A DNA stretch of 35,836 nucleotides from Cytophagales bacterium (GCA_013298215.1 JAAFKE010000004.1:118014-153849); one strand, 5' to 3'; positions 1 to 8,952 are shown, counted from the first letter of the stretch. Made by a program: numbers and translations. The notes: generated by a model not told the origin, from the sequence alone.

Positions 1-114
1 GATGCCCGTACCGATGCCCTCACCATCTACCAGCGTTTTGGCATGAAACCCAACGGTGAGGTGTTTTACAAAGAAAACGTGGCCTACCAAAAAATGAAGT
101 TAAATCTTCGATGA
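1..114 (+). CDS. GNAT-family acetyltransferase, C-terminal end (partial)
   Basis: The first 37 codons of the window are open and end in TGA at 112-114. The peptide contains IYQRFGMKPNGEVFYKEN, which resembles the last beta-strands of GNAT N-acetyltransferases: a 'Y.rfGF' turn after the acetyl-CoA site, then a strand with the final residues. The catalytic and CoA-binding part lies outside the window, so substrate cannot be inferred. It converges with the minus-strand plug-protein gene that ends at 217. The call rests on a short C-terminal pattern and is moderate. Confidence 0.55.
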   Translation, partial: DARTDALTIYQRFGMKPNGEVFYKENVAYQKMKLNLR

Positions 115-167
115 ACCATTAACCAAAAGCGATCATTGGCTTTGGCAGTATCCGTAGTATACTCGCC

Positions 168-198
168 TACTTATTTGCAATAAAATGATAAATAAGTA
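168..198. terminator. AT-rich hairpin between convergent genes
   Basis: TACTTATTT (168-176) and AAATAAGTA (190-198) are perfectly complementary 9-bp arms around a 13-nt loop. It lies between a + strand gene ending at 114 and a minus-strand gene ending at 217, so it could end transcription from either side. The stem is A/T only and has no long U tract, so it would be a weak terminator. Confidence 0.35.
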
Positions 199-216
199 TT
201 TTACATTCTAATAGAA

Positions 217-1572
217 CTACCGCCGCCGATTGACTTCGATCAGTCGGTAACCTACCAGCAATTCGGCCCGAGCGGCGGGTGGGCGGTGATACACAAATAT
301 TTCGTAATCGTTCTCCGTTTCGGAATAGTTTCCCTCCAAAGCTTCTTCACTGAATTGCCCCGTGGAGGGGTCGCGGACACTATAGTTGTAATTTATAACA
401 CCCTGCTTTATAATCATTGATGCCTGGTAAGCCTCAAGCTCGGCGTTGTAAGCCATTCTATTGGTCTCGTCGCGCCGCCAGTCGTTAAAACTGCCGTTTA
501 CGTACACCTCTTTTTGGTCAAGTTCTGGTATTTTGAGCGTAAAAACCACCGTCAAATAATCGGCTTCGGTGGCACCGATACCGCTTTCGCGGTTGTCGAT
601 AATAAAACCGCCGTTGAAATCGTCTGACTGCAAGTACGCACCGCGATTTCGGGGGCGATCGGGCATCACAAAAAGCGCATTATGGTCATCGAACCGTTGC
701 ACTGCCTGCACAAAATTTCCCGCCGTAAAGGTGCTTCGCCCATCAAAATACCTAAATTCGTTGCCAGCGGGTATAGCCGTAGAGTTGTCGAAAAGTCGGT
801 ATTCAACGCGGCTTTCAAACATCCTCAAATTCGACGGTCGGATGTTGTTGGTGGTTTTGTCCCAGCGCCGGTTTTGCCGAACCACCACCCTAAAGTCTTC
901 GGCTGGCGCAACGACGTCATAATTTCTAAAATCAATGTCAAAATCAATTTGCTGATGCGTTCGATATAGGGCATTATCAACGGCCATTCTGCCAGTACCG
1001 TTGATCCTGATTCGGTTTTGGTAGTAACAAAAACGCTTCGTTAAAACCACCACATTGGGGCGGCGGTCGGTATAGACCACTGCCAAGTAGTTACCGGGCA
1101 GCTTTAGCTTCGGTAGCTGAAAACTGTAGTGGTAGTAGGGCACTTTCACCGCGCCAGAGTTGAGGTAATCGTTGAGCGGGTAGTCGTTGAACTCGAGCGT
1201 AAACTCAATGTCGTTCAAAACAGACTTCTGCCAGTTTGCATCGCAGTGAACAAATTTGACCCGAAACTGCCGATAACTCGACAACATATCATCAAATTCG
1301 AGCACTAAACTTACACCCTGATCCAAATCTGCCACGGCTGGCGCAAGCATGGCATTGGGGTCTCCGAGGTTGCCCGCGCTGGCGTAGAGGAGCGGCGTTT
1401 TTAGATTTAGATCATAGATAGCGTCCTCGAAACGAGCCAAGTTTTGGAGCGTAACCACCTGTGCATTAGCAGATACCACGCCCAAAAACAGCAGAAGCAT
1501 CACGCCAAGCAGCTTGGTTAGCTCACTAATTCTTCCATTTCGATCATGGCATTTTCCCAAATTCCGTTCCAT
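217..1572 (-). CDS. Type IX secretion system plug domain protein (DUF5103 family)
   Basis: A 451-residue frame with a hydrophobic export segment ending in SANAQ (about residues 24-38), followed by a long beta-rich region. Motifs such as TPLLYASAGNLGDPN, FVHCDANW and the conserved YHYSFQLP stretch fit the Bacteroidota family once called DUF5103, now described as a T9SS plug-domain protein. In that system the plug occludes the SprA translocon at the outer membrane. The start is uncertain: the first ATG (1570-1572) lies inside the ABC-F gene and gives a long N-region, while the ATG at 1498-1500 gives a very short signal peptide. Overlap with the upstream ABC-F stop suggests co-transcription. A T9SS-sorted subtilase lies in the same window (6313-8019). 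Confidence 0.75.
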   Translation of the reverse strand: MERNLGKCHDRNGRISELTKLLGVMLLLFLGVVSANAQVVTLQNLARFEDAIYDLNLKTPLLYASAGNLGDPNAMLAPAVADLDQGVSLVLEFDDMLSSYRQFRVKFVHCDANWQKSVLNDIEFTLEFNDYPLNDYLNSGAVKVPYYHYSFQLPKLKLPGNYLAVVYTDRRPNVVVLTKRFCYYQNRIRINGTGRMAVDNALYRTHQQIDFDIDFRNYDVVAPAEDFRVVVRQNRRWDKTTNNIRPSNLRMFESRVEYRLFDNSTAIPAGNEFRYFDGRSTFTAGNFVQAVQRFDDHNALFVMPDRPRNRGAYLQSDDFNGGFIIDNRESGIGATEADYLTVVFTLKIPELDQKEVYVNGSFNDWRRDETNRMAYNAELEAYQASMIIKQGVINYNYSVRDPSTGQFSEEALEGNYSETENDYEIFVYHRPPAARAELLVGYRLIEVNRRR

Positions 1573-3455
1573 TCGTCCAACTGGCGTTTAAGCAGCGTGT
1601 ATTCTTTATTTTTGGTCTCTAAAGCCTTCGGGTCTGAAAATACGCGTGGTTGGGCCATTTCACTTTCAAGTATTTTTTTGGCATCTTCCAATGCTGCAAT
1701 TTTACCCTCTGCCTCATCAATCCGCTTTTGCACCACTCCCTGCCCCGATTTTTTGGGTTTATCTGCGACAGAAACTTCCATCTTTTTTGTTACAGCCGTC
1801 TGCGTTGTACCCGTGTAGCCGTTGCTCATGGCCGACTGTCCCGCGTTGCTGTTCTCCTCGGCGCGCTCCTCCATCCACCATTCGTATTCTTCATACGTTC
1901 CTGGGTATTGCTTTATTTCTTCGTTTTCGATAAACCAAATTTTGTTGGCAATGGCCTCCACAAAATACCGATCGTGCGACACCACCACGTAAGTACCTTC
2001 GTATTGCTGCAAAGCTTGGATCAGAATATTAACCGATTGCATATCCAAGTGGTTGGTGGGTTCGTCGAGCAGCAAAAAGTTGGCCTCCGAAATGAGTACC
2101 TTGGCCAAGGCCACCCGCGATTTCTCGCCCCCTGACAGCACCTTGATCTTCTTAAACACCTCGTCGCCCGAAAACAAGAAACAACCTAAGATTGTACGCA
2201 GCTCGGTTTCTGATTTGGTCGGGCAGGCATATTTTAGTTCTTCGATCAGGTTGTGGTTTACGTTCAGCGACTCTAACTGATGCTGGGCATAAAACGAAAA
2301 AATAGCATTATGCCCCGTTCGACGTTCGCCACCAATTTCCTCAGTACCAGCAATAACCCGCAATAAAGTGGATTTTCCGCGCCCGTTGGCCCCGATCAGC
2401 GCAATTTTGTCGCCCCTTTCTATTCCAGCCGTCGTGGCAGTCAGTATTTTCTTGTCTCCGTAGGCTTTCGTCGCGTCTTCCAACTGCAGGATGTGTCGGC
2501 CTGGTTGGGTCGAAAAATTAAACCGAAAATGTACTTTGGCGTTTTCATCCACCACCGCATCGATCAGTTCCATTCGCGACAATTGTTTCATGCGGCTTTG
2601 AGCCTGCTTTGCCTTGGTGGCTTTGGCTTTAAAACGCTCAATAAATCGCTCGGTTTGACGAATATGCGCCTGTTGGTTTTCGTAAGCTCCCTTCTGAATT
2701 TCGTTTCGAAGGGCTTTTTCCTCGATATAGTAAGAGTAATTGCCACCGTAGTAGTTAAACTTTCCGTTGGCAATTTCAACAATTGTTGTGATGCAATTGT
2801 CCAAAAACTGGCGGTCGTGCGACACCACAATGACGGCACCCTCGTAGGTTTGAATGTATTTTTCCACCCACTGGATAGAAGGTAAATCTAAGTGGTTGGT
2901 TGGCTCATCGAGCATCAAAAGAGCGGGCTTTTGCAACAGCAGTTTGGCCAACATCACGCGCATTCGCCAGCCACCAGAAAAAGAACGGAGGGGCTTTTGC
3001 AAGTCTGACGTTGAGAAACCGAGTCCCTCCAGAATTTCTTCGGTGCGAGACTGCACCGTGTAGCCATCTAATGCCTCGAACTCGTCTTGCACGCGGGCGA
3101 GCCTATCCACCAATTTATCCTGATAGTTCACTTCCATTTCGTGAAATATCTCGTTTAATTGGCGTTGAAGCTCATTTTGGCGTTCGAAAGCCTGCATAGC
3201 AACCGACAAAATGGTGTCGTCGGTTTGGTAAGATAGCAAGTCTTGGTTCAAGAAACCGATGGAACAATCGCCCGATTTTGAAATTCCACCCTCATCGGCC
3301 TGGAACTCGCCCATGATTAGGCGTAAAAGGGTGGATTTGCCCGTGCCATTCAAACCGATCAATCCGATTTTATCTTTGGGCTTGATGTGCATGGAAGCAC
3401 TATCATACAGGGCGCGGCTACCCAGGTAATACGAAAGGTTACTAATTGAAATCAT
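1518..3455 (-). CDS. ABC-F family ATPase (ribosome-associated type)
   Basis: 645 residues with two ABC ATPase domains and no membrane segments, the ABC-F architecture. Walker A motifs are GLNGTGKST (34-42) and GANGRGKST (about 355-363); signature motifs are SGGWRMRV (160-167) and SGGEKSRV (441-448); both domains have LDEPTNHLD. The basic inter-domain linker (about 240-300, rich in K, A and R) and the charged C-terminal extension (about 540-645) fit the Uup/YdiF-like branch. Members act on the ribosome as translation factors or in antibiotic tolerance; the specific subfamily cannot be fixed here. The start is secure because ISISNLSYYLG is the usual first strand. A Bacteroidota promoter lies directly in front of the ATG. 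Confidence 0.95.
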   Translation of the reverse strand: MISISNLSYYLGSRALYDSASMHIKPKDKIGLIGLNGTGKSTLLRLIMGEFQADEGGISKSGDCSIGFLNQDLLSYQTDDTILSVAMQAFERQNELQRQLNEIFHEMEVNYQDKLVDRLARVQDEFEALDGYTVQSRTEEILEGLGFSTSDLQKPLRSFSGGWRMRVMLAKLLLQKPALLMLDEPTNHLDLPSIQWVEKYIQTYEGAVIVVSHDRQFLDNCITTIVEIANGKFNYYGGNYSYYIEEKALRNEIQKGAYENQQAHIRQTERFIERFKAKATKAKQAQSRMKQLSRMELIDAVVDENAKVHFRFNFSTQPGRHILQLEDATKAYGDKKILTATTAGIERGDKIALIGANGRGKSTLLRVIAGTEEIGGERRTGHNAIFSFYAQHQLESLNVNHNLIEELKYACPTKSETELRTILGCFLFSGDEVFKKIKVLSGGEKSRVALAKVLISEANFLLLDEPTNHLDMQSVNILIQALQQYEGTYVVVSHDRYFVEAIANKIWFIENEEIKQYPGTYEEYEWWMEERAEENSNAGQSAMSNGYTGTTQTAVTKKMEVSVADKPKKSGQGVVQKRIDEAEGKIAALEDAKKILESEMAQPRVFSDPKALETKNKEYTLLKRQLDEWNGIWENAMIEMEELVS

Positions 3456-3459
3456 GGCA

Positions 3460-3491
3460 CAAAGGTACAGCTACAAAGGCGTAAAAGCAAA
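3460..3491 (-). promoter_or_regulatory. Bacteroidota-type promoter of the ABC-F gene
   Basis: On the minus strand TTTG (3488-3491), 20 nt, then TACCTTTG (3460-3467) match the Bacteroidota -33/-7 consensus (TTTG, 19-21, TAnnTTTG). Only four bases separate the -7 box from the ATG at 3455, so the transcript would start at or within a few bases of the start codon. The -33 box touches the OmpA terminator stem. Confidence 0.6.
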
Positions 3492-3522
3492 AAGGCTTCG
3501 GGCAAATACCCGAAGCCTTTTT
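3491..3522 (-). terminator. Terminator downstream of the OmpA-family gene
   Basis: A perfect 12-bp inverted repeat, AAAGGCTTCGGG (3491-3502) and CCCGAAGCCTTT (3509-3520), with a 6-nt loop and T-rich sequence on both sides. It lies 18 bp after the OmpA stop codon, in the right place to end that transcript. Confidence 0.85.
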
Positions 3523-3539
3523 GCAATGCAATTCATTAT

Positions 3540-4967
3540 TTATGGCAATAATCTCAACTCTACGCGACGATTTTTCTTTAAACCGTCCTTGGTCATGTTG
3601 TCGGCGATCGGCTTAAACGAGCCATAGTAGTCGATAATAATCTTGTTGGCATCTTTCAAGCCCGCGCTGATGAGGTAGTTTTTAACCATATCAACCCGAC
3701 GCTGCGACAGACCCATGTTGTAGCGGTCGTTTGAGCGGCGGTCAGCGTGGCCTGCTAACTGCAAGCGGCACTGCGACTTGTTCAAGAGCTCAACTACTTT
3801 GCCCAACATATCTTGGTACTCGGGGCGCAATTCGTTTTTATCGGTATCGAACAACACGTTCGCAAAAATCTCGGTACAATTGAAGTCGCCGTTTGGCATG
3901 GCACTTGCAATGTATTTGTCGAAGTCTATCTTCTGACCCGCACCTGATACAACACTGCCTGCTGGGGTTGTTGGCTCTTTGTCGAAGAAATCGGCCACAC
4001 CGTCGCCGTCGGTATCGATCAACAACTTAGGATCAATGTCTTTTGGACGGTTTGCTTTGGCCACAGAATCCATTTCGGCAAGCGTAAGTATTTTTGGTGG
4101 CTTAATCAACAATTTAGGATCGGTGAAACGAAGGTGGTACACATTACCAGCTTCTGGGGTATACGACCATTTTCCGTCTTTTTTGACAACCTGAGCCTTA
4201 TTTTTTCCTAATTTGTAAGTCAGAACAATGCCTCCGTAGCCCCACATGTCCAAAGATGAGTTTCCACGGGGTGTAGAGCCGCCGTTTCCGATCAAGTTCC
4301 CGCCACCGTTGTAGATAGAAGAGGGATCTCCACCGATGGTTGCATCGAGCTTCTCCGTGTTTACGTGGTTTGCACGAAACTCGAGGCCTAAATCAATGTT
4401 TTTGTTGAGCTCGTAAGAAATCTCAAATCCAATTGGAATAACCCAGTCATTGGCGCCGCTAACCGAACGCTGCAAACGGCCTGTTCCCAGTTCGTAGGCT
4501 TTGGCACTGTAGAACATTTGGCCAAACCCGAGCGAAACGTCGGCTTTCCAGCGCTTCATTTTGTTGGGTCCGAGCAACAGGCTCTTCAAGTTTACTGTTC
4601 CCGACAGGTCTAACTGTGAATAGTTGCCACGGAAGTACGAGAAATAAATTCTGCGCTTCATACCCCGCAAGTTGCCAGTATTGAAGTCTAAACGTGCGCC
4701 AAACAGGTGGGAAAGTTGTTTGTGAACTGTGACACCGAAATTGAGCGTTCCAGCTTCGCTTTGGCTGTCGAAGTTTTGGAGGGTCACTGGCCAGAAGTCA
4801 TACTCGCGGAGGTCTCCGTAAAATTGGCTTGGTCCGATGCGTGCCGAAACAGCCCAAGTATTCAACTTGTAGGGGCCGTCGTAGGATGCCTTAGGGTTGT
4901 ACTGGGCACTTACCTTCGACAAAAATCCCGCTATAACCAACAGTGCGATTAGGGATACTTTCTTCAT
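3540..4967 (-). CDS. OmpA-family outer membrane protein with peptidoglycan-binding domain
   Basis: 475 residues. A signal peptide (MKKVSLIALLVIAGF, ending VSAQ) precedes an outer-membrane beta-barrel-like region (about 30-255). An acidic calcium-type repeat follows, DTDGDGVADFFDKEP (about 318-332), and then a C-terminal OmpA domain (about 360-475) with VLFDTDKNELRPEY, the peptidoglycan-binding GHADRR and LSQRR motifs, and the ending KNRRVELRLLP. It probably links the outer membrane to peptidoglycan. It stands alone with its own promoter (5054-5084) and terminator (3491-3522), with a leader of about 80 nt. Nothing looks missing. Confidence 0.92.
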   Translation of the reverse strand: MKKVSLIALLVIAGFLSKVSAQYNPKASYDGPYKLNTWAVSARIGPSQFYGDLREYDFWPVTLQNFDSQSEAGTLNFGVTVHKQLSHLFGARLDFNTGNLRGMKRRIYFSYFRGNYSQLDLSGTVNLKSLLLGPNKMKRWKADVSLGFGQMFYSAKAYELGTGRLQRSVSGANDWVIPIGFEISYELNKNIDLGLEFRANHVNTEKLDATIGGDPSSIYNGGGNLIGNGGSTPRGNSSLDMWGYGGIVLTYKLGKNKAQVVKKDGKWSYTPEAGNVYHLRFTDPKLLIKPPKILTLAEMDSVAKANRPKDIDPKLLIDTDGDGVADFFDKEPTTPAGSVVSGAGQKIDFDKYIASAMPNGDFNCTEIFANVLFDTDKNELRPEYQDMLGKVVELLNKSQCRLQLAGHADRRSNDRYNMGLSQRRVDMVKNYLISAGLKDANKIIIDYYGSFKPIADNMTKDGLKKNRRVELRLLP

Positions 4968-5053
4968 GGTTTAAACTTTAAGGTTTTTTAAATATTAAGG
5001 TAATCGGTTTCAAAACTGTTTCAACAATGCTATAATAAGGGGAGGTACTGCCA

Positions 5054-5084
5054 CAAAAGTAGTTTTTTTTGGCAAGTTTGCAAA
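5054..5084 (-). promoter_or_regulatory. Bacteroidota-type promoter of the OmpA-family gene
   Basis: On the minus strand TTTG (5081-5084), 19 nt, then TACTTTTG (5054-5061) match the Bacteroidota promoter consensus exactly. An A8 run lies in the spacer. The ATG of the OmpA-family gene is 87 bp downstream of the -7 box. Confidence 0.75.
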
Positions 5085-5151
5085 CAAAAAGTAAACTCAA
5101 AAAAAATAATTATTTCTACTGGGAGTAAATAAGGTGTTTTTTTATTAAAAT

Positions 5152-6288
5152 TCAAAGGCGTCGCATTATTTTTTCAAGTATTTCTTTCTTCCACCCCGCG
5201 AAACTGCCCTGTAAAATTTGCTTTCGTGCTTCGGCAACCAACCACAAATAGAAAGTAAGGTTGTGAACGCTTGCAATCTGGGCTGCCAGCATTTCTTGGC
5301 AAATTACCAAATGGCGTAAGTATGCCTTGGTGTAAAATGTACTAACGTATCCACCCAAAAACTCGTCGATTGGGCTAAAATCTTCTTTCCAGCGTTCGTT
5401 CTTAATATTTATGATGCCCTGCGTGGTAAACAGCATCCCATTTCTGGCATTTCGGGTCGGCATTACGCAATCGAACATATCTATTCCGAGGGCGATACCC
5501 TCCAAGATATTCTCGGGTGTGCCAACGCCCATCAGATAGCGTGGTTTGTCGGTTGGCAATATATCGCACACCATTTCGGCCATTTCATACATCATTTCGG
5601 CGGGTTCTCCCACCGACAACCCACCGATGGCGTTGCCTTCGCGCCCAAAGTCGGCAATTGCCCTGGCCGAATCGGCGCGTAAATCTTTGTAAACACTGCC
5701 TTGCACGATCGGAAACAGCGTTTGTTCGTATCCATAATTTGATGTAGTGGAATCGAACCGGTCACAACACCTTTTTAGCCAACGGTGGGTCATGGCCATC
5801 GACTTTTTGGCGTAGTCGTATTCGCAGGGGTAGGGCGTGCATTCGTCGAAGGCCATAATAATGTCGCCGCCGATTGTGCGCTGGGTATCCATTACGTTTT
5901 CGGGCGTAAAAAAATGAGTCGAGCCGTCGATGTGGGATTTGAATTTAACCCCCTCTTCGTTGATTTTGCGCCCCGTACCCGCCAACGAGTAGACCTGATA
6001 CCCTCCGCTATCGGTCAGAATTGGGCGCGTCCAGCCGTTGAATTTGTGCAGGCCACCCGCCTTTTTCAGTACGTTCAAACCAGGCCGCAGGTATAAATGG
6101 TAGGTATTTCCCAAAATTATTTGCGCCTGCACATCGTCGTACAACTCCCGCTGGTGCACCGCTTTTACGGTTGCAGCCGTGCCAACTGGCATAAAAATAG
6201 GCGTTTGAATGGCTCCGTGGGCGGTTTCGATGGTGGCTGCACGCGCTTTTGAATGGGTATCTTGGGCCGTTATGTTAAATTTCATCAA
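5152..6288 (-). CDS. tgt: tRNA-guanine transglycosylase
   Basis: 378 residues and full length. The enzyme exchanges guanine-34 for a queuine precursor in tRNAs with GUN anticodons. Visible motifs are TDSGGYQVYS (general-base Asp93), FPIVQGS (192-198), IGGLSVGEP, and the nucleophile Asp273 in MFDCVMPTRNARNG. The usual zinc ligands C-x-C-x-x-C are absent: the ungapped equivalent positions are Leu311, Gly313 and Ser316, although the fourth ligand His342 (SVHNL) is kept. The start could be Met1 or Met2. It follows the subtilase gene by 24 bp and is probably read from the same transcript. Confidence 0.95.
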   Translation of the reverse strand: MMKFNITAQDTHSKARAATIETAHGAIQTPIFMPVGTAATVKAVHQRELYDDVQAQIILGNTYHLYLRPGLNVLKKAGGLHKFNGWTRPILTDSGGYQVYSLAGTGRKINEEGVKFKSHIDGSTHFFTPENVMDTQRTIGGDIIMAFDECTPYPCEYDYAKKSMAMTHRWLKRCCDRFDSTTSNYGYEQTLFPIVQGSVYKDLRADSARAIADFGREGNAIGGLSVGEPAEMMYEMAEMVCDILPTDKPRYLMGVGTPENILEGIALGIDMFDCVMPTRNARNGMLFTTQGIINIKNERWKEDFSPIDEFLGGYVSTFYTKAYLRHLVICQEMLAAQIASVHNLTFYLWLVAEARKQILQGSFAGWKKEILEKIMRRL

Positions 6289-6312
6289 AAGTGTTTTGGT
6301 TCGAGAATAATG

Positions 6313-8019
6313 CTACCACTTCATAATTTTTATGGCCGTATTTTGCGTTTCGTTTTGAATGCGCATAATGTAGAGACCCGTTAGTAAGTTGGAGGGTACG
6401 GTAATAAAATGTTTTGAGTCAGTAGCGGTCAGTGATTTTTGCCAGGTTACTTGCCCGAGCATATTAAAGAGTACGAGATGAAGTTCGTTGCCCATCAGGG
6501 CGGAGGATAACTCCAAACACATCTCGGACGAGTCGCTCAGAAGGGTTGGGCTAAGTTTAATGCCGCGCAGTAGCCCATTTGGTTCGATGGCCGTAACGGG
6601 ATAGTCGCGCTGGGAAACCAGCACCGCGCGGTCGAAGTTAGGGATGCCGTAACCTTGGCGGTCGTTGGGGGTGCTGTAAATATGCCCTGATTTTTTGATG
6701 CAATCCATCACTTGCACGGCCGACAAATGGGGTTGCGACTGCCAGAATCCAGCCACCATTCCCGCAAGCAGCGGCGTAGAGTACGACGTTCCGTTGCCCG
6801 AAACGGTTGTCGAACTCGCGCTACTAAGCACAGTTGCCTGCCCCATGGCAGTTACGTCGGGCTTCACGCGCCCATCGGACGAGGGGCCAAAAGAGCTAAA
6901 CCCAGCCGTGATCTCCGTGGCCGTTACCGCGCCAACTGCCAACACCGAGTCGGCATCGGCGGGCGAACAAATATACTTCCAAGCCGATGCTCCATCGTTG
7001 CCAGCGGCCGTCACCACCACCATTCCCACGCCAGCCGCCCAGTCGGCGGCGGCGCTGACGAGGGTTGTTTTGCCGTTCATGTTGGCGTAGGTATAGTCAA
7101 ACTGAGGATCGTCGAAGGTGGTGTATCCAAGCGACGAACTAATAATGTCCACGCCTGCGCTGTCGGCATACTCAGCGGCAAAAAGCCAATTGGCCTCTTC
7201 GATGGGCATCTCGTTGGCCACCTCCTCGGTTCGACACAACAAAAACGATGCTTTGTAGGCTGGGCCAATCAGCGCCCCATCTCTAAACCCCGCCATAATA
7301 CTAAAACAGTTTGCCCCGTGTGCATCTTGGGTATAAATGTCGTTGTTGTTTTTGAGGTTTTTCACAAAATCGAACGTACCCACTACCCTATTTTCGGCAA
7401 AAATGGGCAGCATGGCCGTATTTACGTTGGCATTTCTAAAACCGCCATCGAAAACACCCACCAATATTCCCTGGCCGCTGAAACCTTTTTCGTGCATTTT
7501 ATCGGCCCCAATCATCTGAATTTGGGTGTTCGATGCCCCATAATTGAGGACTTCGGTGCTTTCTGACTCAAATTTGTCCTTTACTTTGGCTTCGGCATTG
7601 AGGCGGTACCTCGAAATTGTGGGCGGATTGCCAGATGCGTCTTTTTTAAACCAAAAATCTTTGAACGAAGGCAATGCCCTGACCGCCGCCAACTGCGTGG
7701 AGGTGGCTTGCACAAGCGCAGCATTGAGCCAACGCGAACTATAAATGACCGTTGCGCCCGTTCCCCGAACTGCCGCCAGGTAATTGGTATTAACGGGCAG
7801 ATCGCGCTGGGTTATTTTTATACCTTGCTTTTGCCGCCGTTGAATAGACCGCGCCGAAAGAAATGCCTCTGGACGGTCGGTGCCAAAAGACGACCCCGCT
7901 TTGTCTTTAAACAACACCAAATATTTTTGAACCTGCCCCGCAACGGGGTTGTAGGCAAACAACGAAAATGCGACGGCCAAAAGCACCGCCACCTGAATGT
8001 TCAATCTATTCTTTACCAT
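6313..8019 (-). CDS. Secreted subtilisin-like serine protease (S8) with T9SS sorting domain
   Basis: 568 residues. An N-terminal signal peptide (about 1-29) is followed by a pro-region (about 32-125) and an S8 catalytic domain with the full triad: Asp191 (GVFDGG), His234 (DAHGANC) and Ser412 (NGTSYSTP), plus oxyanion Asn341 (AAGNDG). The last roughly 85 residues (LFNMLGQVTWQ, TGLYIMRI, AIKIMKW) form a T9SS type-A sorting domain. The protein is therefore likely carried across the outer membrane and released or anchored. The start overlaps the end of the upstream lipoprotein by 14 bp, pointing to an operon that ends with tgt. Confidence 0.93.
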   Translation of the reverse strand: MVKNRLNIQVAVLLAVAFSLFAYNPVAGQVQKYLVLFKDKAGSSFGTDRPEAFLSARSIQRRQKQGIKITQRDLPVNTNYLAAVRGTGATVIYSSRWLNAALVQATSTQLAAVRALPSFKDFWFKKDASGNPPTISRYRLNAEAKVKDKFESESTEVLNYGASNTQIQMIGADKMHEKGFSGQGILVGVFDGGFRNANVNTAMLPIFAENRVVGTFDFVKNLKNNNDIYTQDAHGANCFSIMAGFRDGALIGPAYKASFLLCRTEEVANEMPIEEANWLFAAEYADSAGVDIISSSLGYTTFDDPQFDYTYANMNGKTTLVSAAADWAAGVGMVVVTAAGNDGASAWKYICSPADADSVLAVGAVTATEITAGFSSFGPSSDGRVKPDVTAMGQATVLSSASSTTVSGNGTSYSTPLLAGMVAGFWQSQPHLSAVQVMDCIKKSGHIYSTPNDRQGYGIPNFDRAVLVSQRDYPVTAIEPNGLLRGIKLSPTLLSDSSEMCLELSSALMGNELHLVLFNMLGQVTWQKSLTATDSKHFITVPSNLLTGLYIMRIQNETQNTAIKIMKW

Positions 8020-8695
8020 AACTTCTGATTCTTAAATATTGCCGACTACCGAAATCTATTTGTGCTCTGCCCACGCAGGCTGGCGATGAAGAACAGAACT
8101 GAAGCAACACGCGCTCCCTAAAAACAAGGCCAACGCCCTTGGCATACACTTCCACTCGTTTGTCTTGGTTCACCAAAGTGCTGTCGGATTGTTGAACAAC
8201 CGTGGCGGTTTGCTCAAAAGTTTGTGCGCCAACTTTGAACGACTGGCCTACGTTTCGGAACTCGTAGCGGTCTTCGCCGAGGTTATTGAAGACATTGCCG
8301 TTCCAGACCAACCTTTCTTGGGGCGGGAAGAGTAGTTTGATGTAATCGCGCCCGTTTTCGTTTCTGATGAGTCGGTCGGTCTCGCGCCGTGCCGTCCAGA
8401 CCGAGTCGATCTCCCACTTTTGGGTGGCTGAGGTGCGGCTTTGCCTTTCAAGCCGAAAGGCTGGTTGCCCCGTAATGTCGGTGTAAGTACCCGTTATAAT
8501 CTCGCGGAGCTGGTAGTTGCGGGTTACGGGCGCAGCGTTTATCAAAAATTGTTGTTCGGTTACATCATAAACCACAAAACGTCCCGTTTCCAAGGGCAGG
8601 TAGTCGTAGCCTAAGTCGCGCGGAGTGGTTTCGGACGCACCACAGCTCCACAATACGTACACAACTAACAATAAGGCACTTAGGCTGGTTTTCAA
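8006..8695 (-). CDS. Predicted lipoprotein of unknown function
   Basis: 229 residues beginning with a lipoprotein signal; the lipobox is VLWSC at about residues 14-18. The mature part is beta-rich and opens with YDYLPLETGRFVVYDV, which resembles uncharacterised Bacteroidota lipoproteins; no enzymatic motif is visible. Its 3' end overlaps the subtilase start by 14 bp, so the two are probably translated from one message. A function in surface or envelope biology is only suggested by the neighbour. Confidence 0.7.
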   Translation of the reverse strand: MKTSLSALLLVVYVLWSCGASETTPRDLGYDYLPLETGRFVVYDVTEQQFLINAAPVTRNYQLREIITGTYTDITGQPAFRLERQSRTSATQKWEIDSVWTARRETDRLIRNENGRDYIKLLFPPQERLVWNGNVFNNLGEDRYEFRNVGQSFKVGAQTFEQTATVVQQSDSTLVNQDKRVEVYAKGVGLVFRERVLLQFCSSSPACVGRAQIDFGSRQYLRIRSYGKE

Positions 8696-8724
8696 AATAT
8701 TTTTTTCTGGTTAATACTTCGTAA

Positions 8725-8952
8725 TTATTCTAACCCTACCGAGGGTTTAAAACCCTCGGTAGGGTTACTATTGGCTGTTTTTAACAAAAATTTGCGGCGG
8801 ATTGAGTTTATCAAAAATTTCTTTTGCGCCGTGAAACCATCGGGGTGCATTTGCTCAAAGCACAACCGCCATTCCTCGAAACGCAACGGCTCGCCAGCTT
8901 CAAAGGCTATTTTGTCAATTTTTTTTGACGAAAGATATTCACCGAACGACAT
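8725..8952 (-). CDS. Small conserved-looking protein, C-terminus formed by a palindromic repeat
   Basis: 75 residues from the ATG at 8950-8952; a longer frame reaches back to 9060 but would overlap nuoC. The core, MSFGEYLSSKKIDKIAFEAG and FEQMHPDGFTAQKKFLINSI, has the composition of a real small cytoplasmic protein and recalls short uncharacterised Bacteroidota proteins. No function is known to me. The last 13 residues are encoded by the palindrome at 8731-8767, so the original C-terminus was probably replaced when that repeat entered. It is divergent from nuoC with 72 bp between. Confidence 0.6.
   Translation of the reverse strand: MSFGEYLSSKKIDKIAFEAGEPLRFEEWRLCFEQMHPDGFTAQKKFLINSIRRKFLLKTANSNPTEGFKPSVGLE
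8731..8767. repeat. Perfect 18-bp-arm palindrome (REP-like)
   Basis: TAACCCTACCGAGGGTTT (8731-8748) and its exact reverse complement (8750-8767) flank a single base. It lies inside the 3' end of the small gene at 8725-8952 and about 36 bp before the lipoprotein gene. A palindrome this perfect in otherwise non-repetitive DNA suggests a dispersed repeat unit; it could also act as a transcription attenuator. Confidence 0.75.
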
